From Rhodoferax sp. (lineage in GTDB: Bacteria; Pseudomonadota; Gammaproteobacteria; Burkholderiales; Burkholderiaceae_C), in the NCBI GenBank assembly GCA_030683195.1, contig JAUXQA010000349.1, forward strand, positions 1 to 15,215: 15,215 bases of DNA, written 5' to 3'. Made by a program: the position numbers and the translations under genes. The stretch's first letter is position 1. Every line of letters starts with the position of its first letter. Below are positions 7,005 through 13,335 of this stretch, in pieces. Below the pieces are notes generated by a model. It searched no databases, was not told the DNA's origin, and was given only the letters and a program-made list of their open reading frames with translations.

Positions 7005-7030
7005 GCGCAATAGATATGGCGGCTGGAAGT
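6982..7030 (+). repeat. Copy 2 of the dispersed repeat, across the eamA stop and the diguanylate cyclase start
   Basis: With a single one-base gap, this stretch aligns to the copy at 10413-10462. TGCTAT is at the start, GCAAT in the middle, ATA-G, and GGCT-GA-G at the end, all at matching spacing. The eamA stop (7002-7004) and the proposed cyclase start codon (7016-7018) are both inside the repeat. Confidence 0.55.
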
Positions 7031-8236
7031 CGTTTTCATGTAAATATTGTTCAGACCCTTGCGCGCCTGAAGACTGAGCACGCCCAGGTGGCCGACCTGG
7101 CCACGGCCATCAACCTGCAGCGCCTGCGCTGGGTGGCGCCCACGGTGTTGCTGGTGAATGCGCTGCATGTGCTGGTTCTGGCCCCGCAGTTGGCCGGGCA
7201 GCCGCCTGAAGGGCTGGGGTATCGCTGGCGGCTTGCCCTGCTGGTGGCCCACGGGGTCATGGGTCTGGTGATGGGCGTGTGCGCACTCCTGGTCAGGCGG
7301 GTGGACCCGCACCGTGCGCCGCTCTGGGCGCGCGCGATGGCGCTGGTTGTGGCGGCGTTGGGCATGTTGTTTGCCATCGCCGTGGTGGCTATTGACCAAT
7401 GGATTACGCCCAACATCACGCCCTTTTTGGTCAGTTGTTTTTTGTTGGGTGTGGTTTTTCACCTGCGCCCGCTGCCCTCGGCGGTGTTGTATTTGCTGGC
7501 CTTCATCGGGTTTTACGTGAGCATGGGGCTGACCCAGGGCAACCCGGAGATGTTGCTGTCAAACCGGCTCAACGGCATCACCCTGGGGCTGTTGGGCTGG
7601 GTTCTGATGGTGGTCATGTGGCGCAATTTCACCACCATCACGCTGCAGCAAGCCCAGTTGGTGGCGGTGAACCTCAGCCTGCACGAGCGCCAGGCCGAGC
7701 TGGAGCACCTCAGTCAACAGGATGGCCTGACCGGCTTGTTCAACCGCCATACCTTTGTGCAGTTGACCGGGCAGGAGTTGGCGCGTGCGCGGCGCCAGGG
7801 CAGCGACACCACCTTGCTGGTGCTGGACCTGGACTTTTTCAAACGCGTCAACGACACCTACGGGCACCCTGGCGGGGACGCTGTGTTGAGCCATGTGGCC
7901 GACCTGATGCGTGCCACAGTACGCTCAACCGACCTGGCAGGCCGCCTGGGTGGCGAAGAGTTCATGGTGCTGCTGCCCGGCACGGCTGAGGAGGCGGGCC
8001 GCACCCTGGCTGACAAGCTGCGCCGGCAAATTGAGTCCTGCCCGCTGGCCTGGCAAGGCACAACGATTCCCGTCACGGTCAGCATCGGGCTGGCCAGCAC
8101 CACGGCTGCGCAGGCGCTTGATTTTGAGCAGCTCTATCGCGCGGCTGACGCAGCGCTGTACCAGGCCAAGGACCAGGGCCGAAACCGCGTGGTGGTGCAG
8201 GTGACGGAGTCCAACCCCAGACCAGCGGCGAATTGA
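7016..8236 (+). CDS. Membrane-anchored diguanylate cyclase (GGDEF domain)
   Basis: This protein makes the second messenger c-di-GMP from two GTP. The N-terminal half (about residues 38-215) has six hydrophobic helices with no named sensor domain I recognise. A short coiled-coil linker follows (LSLHERQAELEHLSQQ), then the GGDEF domain from DGLTGLFNR (D236). The metal-binding strand LVLDLDFFKRVND is intact. The signature is GGEEF at 312-316, an active variant, and the inhibitory I-site RxxD is R303-STD, five residues upstream, so product inhibition is expected. There is no EAL domain. The start at 7016 lies in a dispersed repeat with no Shine-Dalgarno sequence, so the true start could be further in; the first ~35 residues precede the first membrane helix. 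The gene is probably read through from eamA. Confidence 0.92.
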   Translation: MAAGSRFHVNIVQTLARLKTEHAQVADLATAINLQRLRWVAPTVLLVNALHVLVLAPQLAGQPPEGLGYRWRLALLVAHGVMGLVMGVCALLVRRVDPHRAPLWARAMALVVAALGMLFAIAVVAIDQWITPNITPFLVSCFLLGVVFHLRPLPSAVLYLLAFIGFYVSMGLTQGNPEMLLSNRLNGITLGLLGWVLMVVMWRNFTTITLQQAQLVAVNLSLHERQAELEHLSQQDGLTGLFNRHTFVQLTGQELARARRQGSDTTLLVLDLDFFKRVNDTYGHPGGDAVLSHVADLMRATVRSTDLAGRLGGEEFMVLLPGTAEEAGRTLADKLRRQIESCPLAWQGTTIPVTVSIGLASTTAAQALDFEQLYRAADAALYQAKDQGRNRVVVQVTESNPRPAAN

Positions 8237-8337
8237 CGAAAAGATCAAAATCGAGGGCTTGTTGGGCGGCTCACGCCATCCCGACCCGGCTGATCCGGGC
8301 ACCCGCCCGCACCTCACCTTGACATGGAATGATCCCT

Positions 8338-9000
8338 ATGAACCCCCTGCAACTGAACGCCGATGTGTCCAAGCGCTGTGTCGTGGACAGCACCACCTTG
8401 CCCTGGCTCGCCTCACCCTCGCCCCTGGTGCACCGCCGTTTGCTGGAGCGCGATGGCGGTGAAGTAGCCCGGGCCACCTCTATCGTTCGCTACGACGCGG
8501 GCGCCACGTTCGATTCGCACCTGCACGAACTCGGTGAAGAAATATTGGTGCTGGAGGGCACGCTGGGTGACGAGGCGGGCGAGTATGGGCCCGGCACCTA
8601 CCTCAAGAATCCGCCCGGCTCCAGCCACGCCCCGTTCTCCAAAGAGGGCTGCACCCTGTTCGTCAAACTGCGCCATCTGGACCCCGCAGACACCACCCGG
8701 GTGGTTGTCGACACCCGCCAGACGCCCTGGTACCAAGGCATGGTGCCCGGCCTCACCGTCTTGCCCTTGTGGGAATTTGGCACCTCGCACACGGCCATGG
8801 TGCGCTGGGCGCCTGGCACATTTTTTAACCCGCACCGCCACCACGGCGGCGAAGAAATCTTTGTGGTGGAGGGTGTGTTTTCCGATGAGCACGGCAACTA
8901 CCCGCAAGGCAGCTGGCTGCGCAGTCCGCACCTCAGCCAGCATCAGCCCTTCAGCCGCGAGGGCTGCCTGATTCTGGTGAAAACCGGGCACCTGCTTTAG
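8338..9000 (+). CDS. Tandem-cupin protein, ChrR-like cupin type
   Basis: The 220-residue cytosolic protein consists of two copies of the same cupin fold. Domain 1 (about 40-112) has H61-x-H63...GEE (66-68) and H97 within NPPGSSHAPFSKEGC. Domain 2 (about 150-217) has H166-x-H168...GEE (171-173) and H202 within HLSQHQPFSREGC. In each, two His, one Glu and a distal His form the expected metal site. The pattern matches the ChrR-like cupin group (anti-sigma-factor C-terminal domain), but no N-terminal zinc anti-sigma domain and no sigma factor lie nearby, so a dioxygenase-like or metal-sensing role is open. Start ATG 8338 was preferred over ATG 8329, because TGGAA lies about 9 nt upstream and MNP is the likelier N-terminus. 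The gene ends 30 bp before tsaB. Confidence 0.82.
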   Translation: MNPLQLNADVSKRCVVDSTTLPWLASPSPLVHRRLLERDGGEVARATSIVRYDAGATFDSHLHELGEEILVLEGTLGDEAGEYGPGTYLKNPPGSSHAPFSKEGCTLFVKLRHLDPADTTRVVVDTRQTPWYQGMVPGLTVLPLWEFGTSHTAMVRWAPGTFFNPHRHHGGEEIFVVEGVFSDEHGNYPQGSWLRSPHLSQHQPFSREGCLILVKTGHLL

Positions 9001-9017
9001 TCGCAAAGCCCCCTCGA

Positions 9018-9023
9018 TAAAAT
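9018..9023 (+). promoter_or_regulatory. -10-like box TAAAAT directly before tsaB
   Basis: TAAAAT matches five of six positions of the sigma-70 -10 consensus and ends 7 nt before the tsaB ATG, so a transcript from it would be leaderless or nearly so. There is no good -35 hexamer; TTTAGT at 8996 is weak. No Shine-Dalgarno sequence precedes the ATG, which fits a leaderless start. Confidence 0.4.
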
Positions 9024-9030
9024 CACCCGC

Positions 9031-9798
9031 ATGAACCTACTCGCCTTTGACACCAGCACCGAACTCATGTCGATCGCCGTGCAGTGCGGGGATGACAGCG
9101 GCCAGACTACCGTCTGGCAGCACACCGCCCCGGGGGGAGCGCAAACCTCGGCGCACCTGATTCCCGCCATTCAGGGCCTCATGGCGCAAGCCAACCTCAA
9201 GTTTGAGCAGCTTCACGCCATTGTGTTTGGCTGTGGGCCGGGCTCGTTTACCGGCTTGCGCACCGCCTGCTCGGTGGCCCAAGGGCTGGCTTTTGGCGCA
9301 AATGTGCCGGTGTTACCCATTGCGACCCTGTTGGCCGTGGCTGAAGAAGCCCGCAACCAATACGCGCCCCAACAAGCAATCTGGCAGGTGTGGGCACTGC
9401 TGGATGCACGCATGGATGAAATGTATGCGGCTTGCTATGAATTTGATAAGGGTCACTGGACTGAAATCGCCGGCGGCAGCCTGATTCGACCTGAAGACCT
9501 GGGCGCGGGGCCACACACGGTCTTGGCGGGCAATGTTTTTGCCGCCTATGGCGCGCGCCTGCCCGCGCCAGCGCCCAGCCCTACGTCCACTGAAGCATCC
9601 CCATCGACTGACAGCACCCAGCCCGGCGTACCGCAGTGGCTGGAGGCGCTGCCCACAGCCGCCGCCTTGTTGCGCCTGGCACCGGCCTTGCTCGCCGCGG
9701 GTGGCGCCTTGTCTGCCGACCAGGCCCTGCCTTTGTACATACGCGACAAGGTGGCCAAGACCACGCTTGAACGCGCGGTCGAGAAGGCCGCCTTGTGA
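9031..9798 (+). CDS. tsaB: tRNA threonylcarbamoyladenosine biosynthesis protein TsaB
   Basis: TsaB is the non-catalytic ASKHA-fold partner of TsaD. The TsaB-TsaD-TsaE complex transfers the threonylcarbamoyl group made by Sua5/TsaC to A37 of ANN-decoding tRNAs. The N-terminal MNLLAFDTSTE strand-loop, the SAHLIPAIQGLM helix and the signature GCGPGSFTGLRTACSVAQGLA (about residues 69-89) are unmistakable. The C-terminal part contains a Pro/Ser/Thr-rich insert (about 178-200, PAPAPSPTSTEASPSTD), which makes the protein (255 aa) longer than the usual ~230. The stop overlaps the rimI start (GTGA), so the two are translationally coupled. The start has a TAAAAT box 7 nt upstream and no ribosome-binding site. 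Confidence 0.95.
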   Translation: MNLLAFDTSTELMSIAVQCGDDSGQTTVWQHTAPGGAQTSAHLIPAIQGLMAQANLKFEQLHAIVFGCGPGSFTGLRTACSVAQGLAFGANVPVLPIATLLAVAEEARNQYAPQQAIWQVWALLDARMDEMYAACYEFDKGHWTEIAGGSLIRPEDLGAGPHTVLAGNVFAAYGARLPAPAPSPTSTEASPSTDSTQPGVPQWLEALPTAAALLRLAPALLAAGGALSADQALPLYIRDKVAKTTLERAVEKAAL

Positions 9799-10277
9799 GT
9801 GCGGTGCTCAAACCCGTCGAGGCGCGTTTCGAGGCCCTGACCCCTGATCACCTGGACGCCGTGCTGGCCGTGGAGCAGCGGGCCTACGCCCATCCCTGGT
9901 CGCATCAGAACTTCATGGACACCCTGGCCTCTGGCTATGAAGCCCAGTTGCTGCTGGCCGATGACACCCTGCTGGGCTACTTTGTGGCCATGAAAGGCGT
10001 GGACGAGGTGCACTTGCTCAACATCACCGTGGCGCCCGAATTCCGGGGCGAGGGCTGGTCGCGCGTGATGCTGGACGCCCTGGCACTGTGGGCCCGCGGG
10101 CAGGGCGCTGACTGGCTCTGGCTGGAGGTGCGCGTGGGCAACGAGCGCGCCATCAAGGTCTACGGCGCCCACGGTTACCGGCTGGTGGGGCGGCGCAAAA
10201 ACTACTACCCCAATGACCGGGGCCAGCGGGAAGACGCGCTGGTGATGAGCTTGCGTCTGGGACAATCCACTCCATGA
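9795..10277 (+). CDS. rimI: Ribosomal protein S18 alanine N-acetyltransferase RimI (GNAT family)
   Basis: This GNAT enzyme transfers acetyl from acetyl-CoA to protein N-termini, classically Ala1 of ribosomal protein S18. The 160-residue protein shows the GNAT order: YAHPWSHQNF near the N-terminus, LLNITVAPEFRGEGWSRVML as strand 4 with the CoA pyrophosphate loop, LWLEVRVGNERAIKVYGAHGY, and the RimI-type tail RKNYYP...REDALVMSL. The CoA loop R-G-E-G-W-S ends in Ser where Gly/Ala is usual, a mild variation. It starts with GTG 9795, overlapping the tsaB stop by four bases, and its TGA overlaps the next ATG (ATGA at 10274-10277). Three genes are therefore tightly coupled; tsaB-rimI is a common bacterial pairing. 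Confidence 0.93.
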   Translation: MSAVLKPVEARFEALTPDHLDAVLAVEQRAYAHPWSHQNFMDTLASGYEAQLLLADDTLLGYFVAMKGVDEVHLLNITVAPEFRGEGWSRVMLDALALWARGQGADWLWLEVRVGNERAIKVYGAHGYRLVGRRKNYYPNDRGQREDALVMSLRLGQSTP

Positions 10278-11224
10278 GCCTGGACCTGGACGACCGCCAA
10301 CGCGCCATGCTGCTGGAGATGGGCGTGCACGTCTGGTGGCCCCAGGCCGAGCCCGTGGCGCTGCCCGAACCTGAACCTGCTGTGGTTGAGGTGGCAAGAC
10401 CCGTGTTGGCAGTTGCTATCGAAAATATAGCTATTGATGCAATCAATACGCCGGCTAGAGGCTCAAAACCTCCAAATTTTGTGCCAGTACGGCCCGCAGT
10501 CGCCCTGAGCGCCGCTGTGCTCGCCGTGCCCAGCGCGGTGTCAGCGGCCGCCTGCGAAGGTCTGGTTGGCGGGATTGCGGCCATGGATTGGCCCACGCTT
10601 GCCCAGACCGTGGCCACTTGCCAGGCCTGCAAGCTGTGCATCGGGCGGCGTGCGCCGGTGTTTGCGGGCGGCGATGCCCATCTGCCGGCCGACTGGCTGG
10701 TGGTGACCGAGCCCCCTGACGAGATGGAGGAGCGTGCCGGGCGACCCCAGGTGGAGCAGGCCGGGCAATTGCTGGACAACATGCTGCGCGCGCTGGGCAT
10801 CAGCCGGCAAGACGGGCCAGGATCGGAGCCCGGCGGCAAGGGCCACAGCGCCACCCGCGCCTATGTCACCAGCGCAGTCAAATGCCGCCCGGCGGTGGTG
10901 CGCAACCCCAGCCTGGACGAACTCGGTGTCTGCGGGGTTTACCTGCAGCGGGAAATCGCCCTGATGCAGCCCAAAGTCATTTTGGCGATGGGCCGTTTTG
11001 CCGCCCAGGCGCTGCTGCAGGGCAGCGTGCTGGATGTAGCCAACATTCCCCTGGGCAAGCTGCGCGGCCAGGTTTACCGCTACCAGGGTCTGCCTGTGGT
11101 GGTGACTTATCCACCGGTTTATTTGTTGCGCTCCCAGCACGACAAAGCCCGCGCGTGGGCTGATCTGTGCCTGGCCCAAGAAGCGGCAGACCAGCCCCGT
11201 TTTCCTTCCCTTGACGTTTTTTAG
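10274..11224 (+). CDS. Family-4-like uracil-DNA glycosylase homologue with degenerate active site
   Basis: The C-terminal ~205 residues follow the family 4 (Fe-S) uracil-DNA glycosylase layout. Probable cluster cysteines are C116, C119, C204 and C220; the 3- and 16-residue spacings match those I recall for Thermus UDGa. The frame is otherwise well kept: AGQLLDNMLRALGI, TSAVKCRP, ALGRFAA-like LAMGRFAA, LRGQVYRY, YLLR...KARAW. The catalytic motifs are changed. GE(A/G)PG is TEPPD (145-149), PFVG is PQVE (158-161), losing the Phe that stacks on uracil, and the motif-2 His (TYHPAYLLR) is Pro (P280, TYPPVYLLR). Residues 1-110 are a low-complexity Ala/Pro/Val region that contains a dispersed repeat (residues ~47-63). 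It is the third gene of the tsaB-rimI run. Fold assignment is secure; glycosylase activity is doubtful. Confidence 0.85.
   Translation: MSLDLDDRQRAMLLEMGVHVWWPQAEPVALPEPEPAVVEVARPVLAVAIENIAIDAINTPARGSKPPNFVPVRPAVALSAAVLAVPSAVSAAACEGLVGGIAAMDWPTLAQTVATCQACKLCIGRRAPVFAGGDAHLPADWLVVTEPPDEMEERAGRPQVEQAGQLLDNMLRALGISRQDGPGSEPGGKGHSATRAYVTSAVKCRPAVVRNPSLDELGVCGVYLQREIALMQPKVILAMGRFAAQALLQGSVLDVANIPLGKLRGQVYRYQGLPVVVTYPPVYLLRSQHDKARAWADLCLAQEAADQPRFPSLDVF
10413..10462 (+). repeat. Copy 3 of the dispersed repeat, inside the glycosylase coding sequence
   Basis: This is the clearest copy. It begins TTGCTATCGAAAATATAGCT and ends CGGCTAGAGGC, with a run of similar low-GC sequence to about 10480. It is locally AT-rich within a GC-rich gene. 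It is read in frame as about 17 residues (AIENIAIDAINTPARGS) in a linker, without a stop codon. From memory it fits a very abundant short repeat of Comamonadaceae genomes (TTTTGATAGCTGCTTGCGC...GCTAGAGGCC type). Confidence 0.75.
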
Positions 11225-11241
11225 ATCAGGACTCCGAACCC

Positions 11242-11883
11242 ATGTCACTTTCCAAAACGACCCTGTCAGCGATCCAGCAAGCGGGCGCAGCCGTGTTTGC
11301 TGCAGACACCGAGTTGAAAAATTCCGTCAAAGACTACGCTGAACGCGTGAACGCCGCGATGGCCAGCAACCCCTTTGGGCTGGGCAATGACGCCTTGTTT
11401 GAAAACTGGAAACTGGTCGCGCGCCTGTCCCAAGCCATGACTGGCATCGAGCAAGAGCTCAAGAAGGTGCATGGACTGGCCAGCGAATTGACCGGTGATG
11501 ACGGCCCGGCCGGCCACGCCCTGCCTGCGCTGTCCGCACCGCTTGCTGCACCCGTTTTCGGGACGGAGCCCCGCGCAGTCGTCCAGGCCGATACCGCGCC
11601 CACAGATGTGGTGGCCAAGGCCGGCAAAAAGAAGGCGGCCGCCCGGACGCCCGTCAAAAAGCCAGCCGCTGTCTCGGCCCCCGTGCTTGGCGGCAACCCA
11701 AGCAAGATGCTGCGCCATCTGCAGCGGCTCCTGAACACGCGTGACTTTGTTGCCGTCAACTTGAGCGCTGCCGGTCTGGCCACCGGCATTCCCGCAGGCT
11801 CGGTCAACGCTGCTGTGAAGAAGCTGCTGGAGACGGGTCTGCTGCTCGCCGGGCCGGGCGGTCGCTTCAAGCTGGCCAAATGA
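11242..11883 (+). CDS. Uncharacterised protein with a possible C-terminal winged helix
   Basis: I do not recognise a named family. The 213-residue protein has three visible parts. Residues 1-80 are an amphipathic helical region (TTLSAIQQAGAAVFAADTELK, then KLVARLSQAMTGIEQELKKV). Residues ~85-147 are an Ala/Pro/Lys-rich linker with a basic KKKAAARTPVKKP stretch resembling histone-H1-like tails. Residues ~150-213 look like a winged helix: helix MLRHLQRLLN, strand-like DFVAVNLSAAGLATGI, recognition-helix-like GSVNAAVKKLLETGLL, and wing GPGGRFKL. That suggests a DNA-binding or nucleoid-associated role, which is inference only. There is no signal peptide. A weak AGGA lies 10 nt before ATG 11242. 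It lies 17 bp after the glycosylase gene on the same strand and 40 bp before the glutaredoxin. Confidence 0.7.
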   Translation: MSLSKTTLSAIQQAGAAVFAADTELKNSVKDYAERVNAAMASNPFGLGNDALFENWKLVARLSQAMTGIEQELKKVHGLASELTGDDGPAGHALPALSAPLAAPVFGTEPRAVVQADTAPTDVVAKAGKKKAAARTPVKKPAAVSAPVLGGNPSKMLRHLQRLLNTRDFVAVNLSAAGLATGIPAGSVNAAVKKLLETGLLLAGPGGRFKLAK

Positions 11884-11923
11884 GCGCCAGTTATTTCTCC
11901 ACCTCCAGCGACATCAACACTGT

Positions 11924-12316
11924 ATGAAATTTGTGATCAGAACCTTCTTCAAGACCCTGCGGCTGGTGCTCGGCCCCTTGGTCCTGCTGCGCGAACGGCT
12001 CACCCGGCCGGCCGGCCTGGTGCGCGCGCCTGCAGCCCAGGCCCAGGTGGATCAGCAGTGCCAAAGCCTGGCCCTGTACCAGTACGCCACCTGTCCGTTT
12101 TGTGCCAAGGTGCGCCAGGAGATGCACAGGCTCTCTCTGCCCATTGAAAAACGGGACGCACAGCACGATGTCAAAAATCGGGAAGAGCTGACTCGTCAGG
12201 GCGGACACACCAAGGTGCCCTGCCTGAAAATCACCGAACCAGCAGGTCAGACCCGCTGGCTCTACGATTCCGGCGAGATCATCAGCTACCTGCGTGGGCA
12301 GTTTGCCCCGGCCTGA
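11924..12316 (+). CDS. Glutaredoxin-fold protein with N-terminal hydrophobic helix
   Basis: This is a thiol-disulfide oxidoreductase of the thioredoxin fold. After an N-terminal extension of ~45 residues, the domain begins with LALYQYATCPFC, giving the active-site pair C57-P-F-C60. The cis-Pro motif TKVPCL (P99) and the YDSGEI motif (114-119) that contacts glutathione are both present, so the domain is complete at about 80 residues. The extension (VIRTFFKTLRLVLGPLVLLRERL) is hydrophobic and basic and could anchor the protein to the inner membrane with the domain in the cytosol, or it may be only amphipathic; this is inference. An extra Cys100 follows the cis-Pro. The start ATG 11924 has no strong ribosome-binding site. 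It converges on the transglutaminase gene. Confidence 0.88.
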   Translation: MKFVIRTFFKTLRLVLGPLVLLRERLTRPAGLVRAPAAQAQVDQQCQSLALYQYATCPFCAKVRQEMHRLSLPIEKRDAQHDVKNREELTRQGGHTKVPCLKITEPAGQTRWLYDSGEIISYLRGQFAPA

Positions 12317-12346
12317 TTTCCAGCCTGATTGCCAGTCTGATTCCGC
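12312..12346. repeat. Three 12-bp tandem units at the end of the glutaredoxin gene
   Basis: The sequence YCTGATTNCCAG repeats with a period of 12 bases starting at 12312, 12324 and 12336 (the last unit is partial). The first unit holds the glutaredoxin stop codon. It looks like slippage in the short gap between the converging genes; no terminator hairpin with a T-run is visible there. Confidence 0.55.
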
Positions 12347-12355
12347 TGGTCGCCG

Positions 12356-13243
12356 TCAGGCGGATACCTTGCGCACCTGCACGTCAACCTCCATACCCAG
12401 GTAGTCTTCCATGGCCCCGTTCCAGGAGCCACTGACCGGGGACGCCAGGCTGGCGTGGCGTGCCACCCCCACCCGAATCAGGTCGGAGCCCCCCACCAGG
12501 TTGTTGGTCGGGTCAAACGGAATCCAGCCCGCGCCAGGCAGGTACACATGCAGCCAGGCGTGGGTGCTGCCGGGGCTGGAGACCTGGGCTGAGCCACCCT
12601 GGACCTCGGGCGAGTACAAGTAGCCAGACACGAAACGCGCCGCGTAGCCCAACTGGCGAATCGCCTCAATCATCAGAGTCGCAAAGTCCCGGCAGGTGCC
12701 GCGTTGCAATTGCAGCGTCTCATAGGGGGCTTGCACGCCCTCGTCCTCTCTGGCCTGGTAGCGCAGGGTGTTGCGAATGAACTGTGTCATCTCCACCAGC
12801 AGCTCACGCGTGCCGGTTGTACCCTGTTTCTGGACAAACTGGCAGGCCCAGTTTTTGAGAATGCCGGTCGGGTCGTCGTAATAGGGGGCCAGATAAGGCG
12901 CCAGCACCCGCAGTTCTTCGGCGTCGTACTCAAAGGGATAAGTTTGTGCCCGCGTGCTCAACGGAAAATCGAGCACCCGTGTGCCCGTGTGCTCGACCGA
13001 AAAAGAACAGCTGATTTTGAGTTCGGTGGCCGGGCTTTGCGGCTGCACCAGCGCCACCGAGTTGGAGTAGGCGTCCTGGATCAGGCGAATATCGACCGGG
13101 TCTGGGCTCACCTTCAGGTCGGTGGCCAGCACCCGCAGATCGTGGCTGTCACGCGGGCGAAACAGCACCCGGTGAGTGCCCAGAATGACCGGCTTGGCAT
13201 ACTTGTAGTGGGTGGTGTGGGTGATGTCGAACAGAACAGACAA
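12356..13243 (-). CDS. Transglutaminase-like cysteine peptidase-fold protein (bacterial N-terminal domain plus core)
   Basis: The 295-residue protein has the bacterial transglutaminase N-terminal beta domain (about 4-90, FDITHTTHYKYAKPV...LGTHRVLFRPRDSHD). A helical transglutaminase core follows. The catalytic triad is visible: C184 in RGTCRDFA, H228 in STHAWLHVYLPG, and D244 in IPFDPTNN. Members of this group are thought to act as peptidases, amidases or cross-linkers on peptides; often they sit beside an alpha-E or circularly permuted ATP-grasp protein, but none is present here. The start appears to be TTG 13243, with GGAG 8 nt upstream; there is no in-frame ATG before the conserved FDIT strand. 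There is no signal peptide, so a cytosolic location is likely. The DUF3597 gene lies upstream on the same strand with a 92-bp gap. Confidence 0.9.
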   Translation of the reverse strand: MSVLFDITHTTHYKYAKPVILGTHRVLFRPRDSHDLRVLATDLKVSPDPVDIRLIQDAYSNSVALVQPQSPATELKISCSFSVEHTGTRVLDFPLSTRAQTYPFEYDAEELRVLAPYLAPYYDDPTGILKNWACQFVQKQGTTGTRELLVEMTQFIRNTLRYQAREDEGVQAPYETLQLQRGTCRDFATLMIEAIRQLGYAARFVSGYLYSPEVQGGSAQVSSPGSTHAWLHVYLPGAGWIPFDPTNNLVGGSDLIRVGVARHASLASPVSGSWNGAMEDYLGMEVDVQVRKVSA

Positions 13244-13335
13244 GGCGGCGCTCCAGGGGTTGGCAATCGCGCAGAATACCAGCCGTAGCCCGCAACCCTC
13301 TGTGTCCCATCGGCTTGCCCGCTTTGGGCTTGTGG

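Noticed and set aside
5835..7010. 391-codon minus-strand open frame
   Set aside because: It is antisense to the EamA gene and the start of dacB, with His/Arg/Gln-rich composition and no motif.
8319..8324. Perfect TTGACA
   Set aside because: A -10 box at 17 bp would fall inside the cupin coding sequence and none is seen there.
10261..10266. GACAAT box 7 nt before the glycosylase ATG
   Set aside because: It lies inside rimI and the two genes share an ATGA overlap, so translational coupling explains the start better than a separate promoter.
9546..10397. 283-codon minus-strand open frame
   Set aside because: It covers parts of tsaB, rimI and the glycosylase gene on the other strand, with shadow-type composition.
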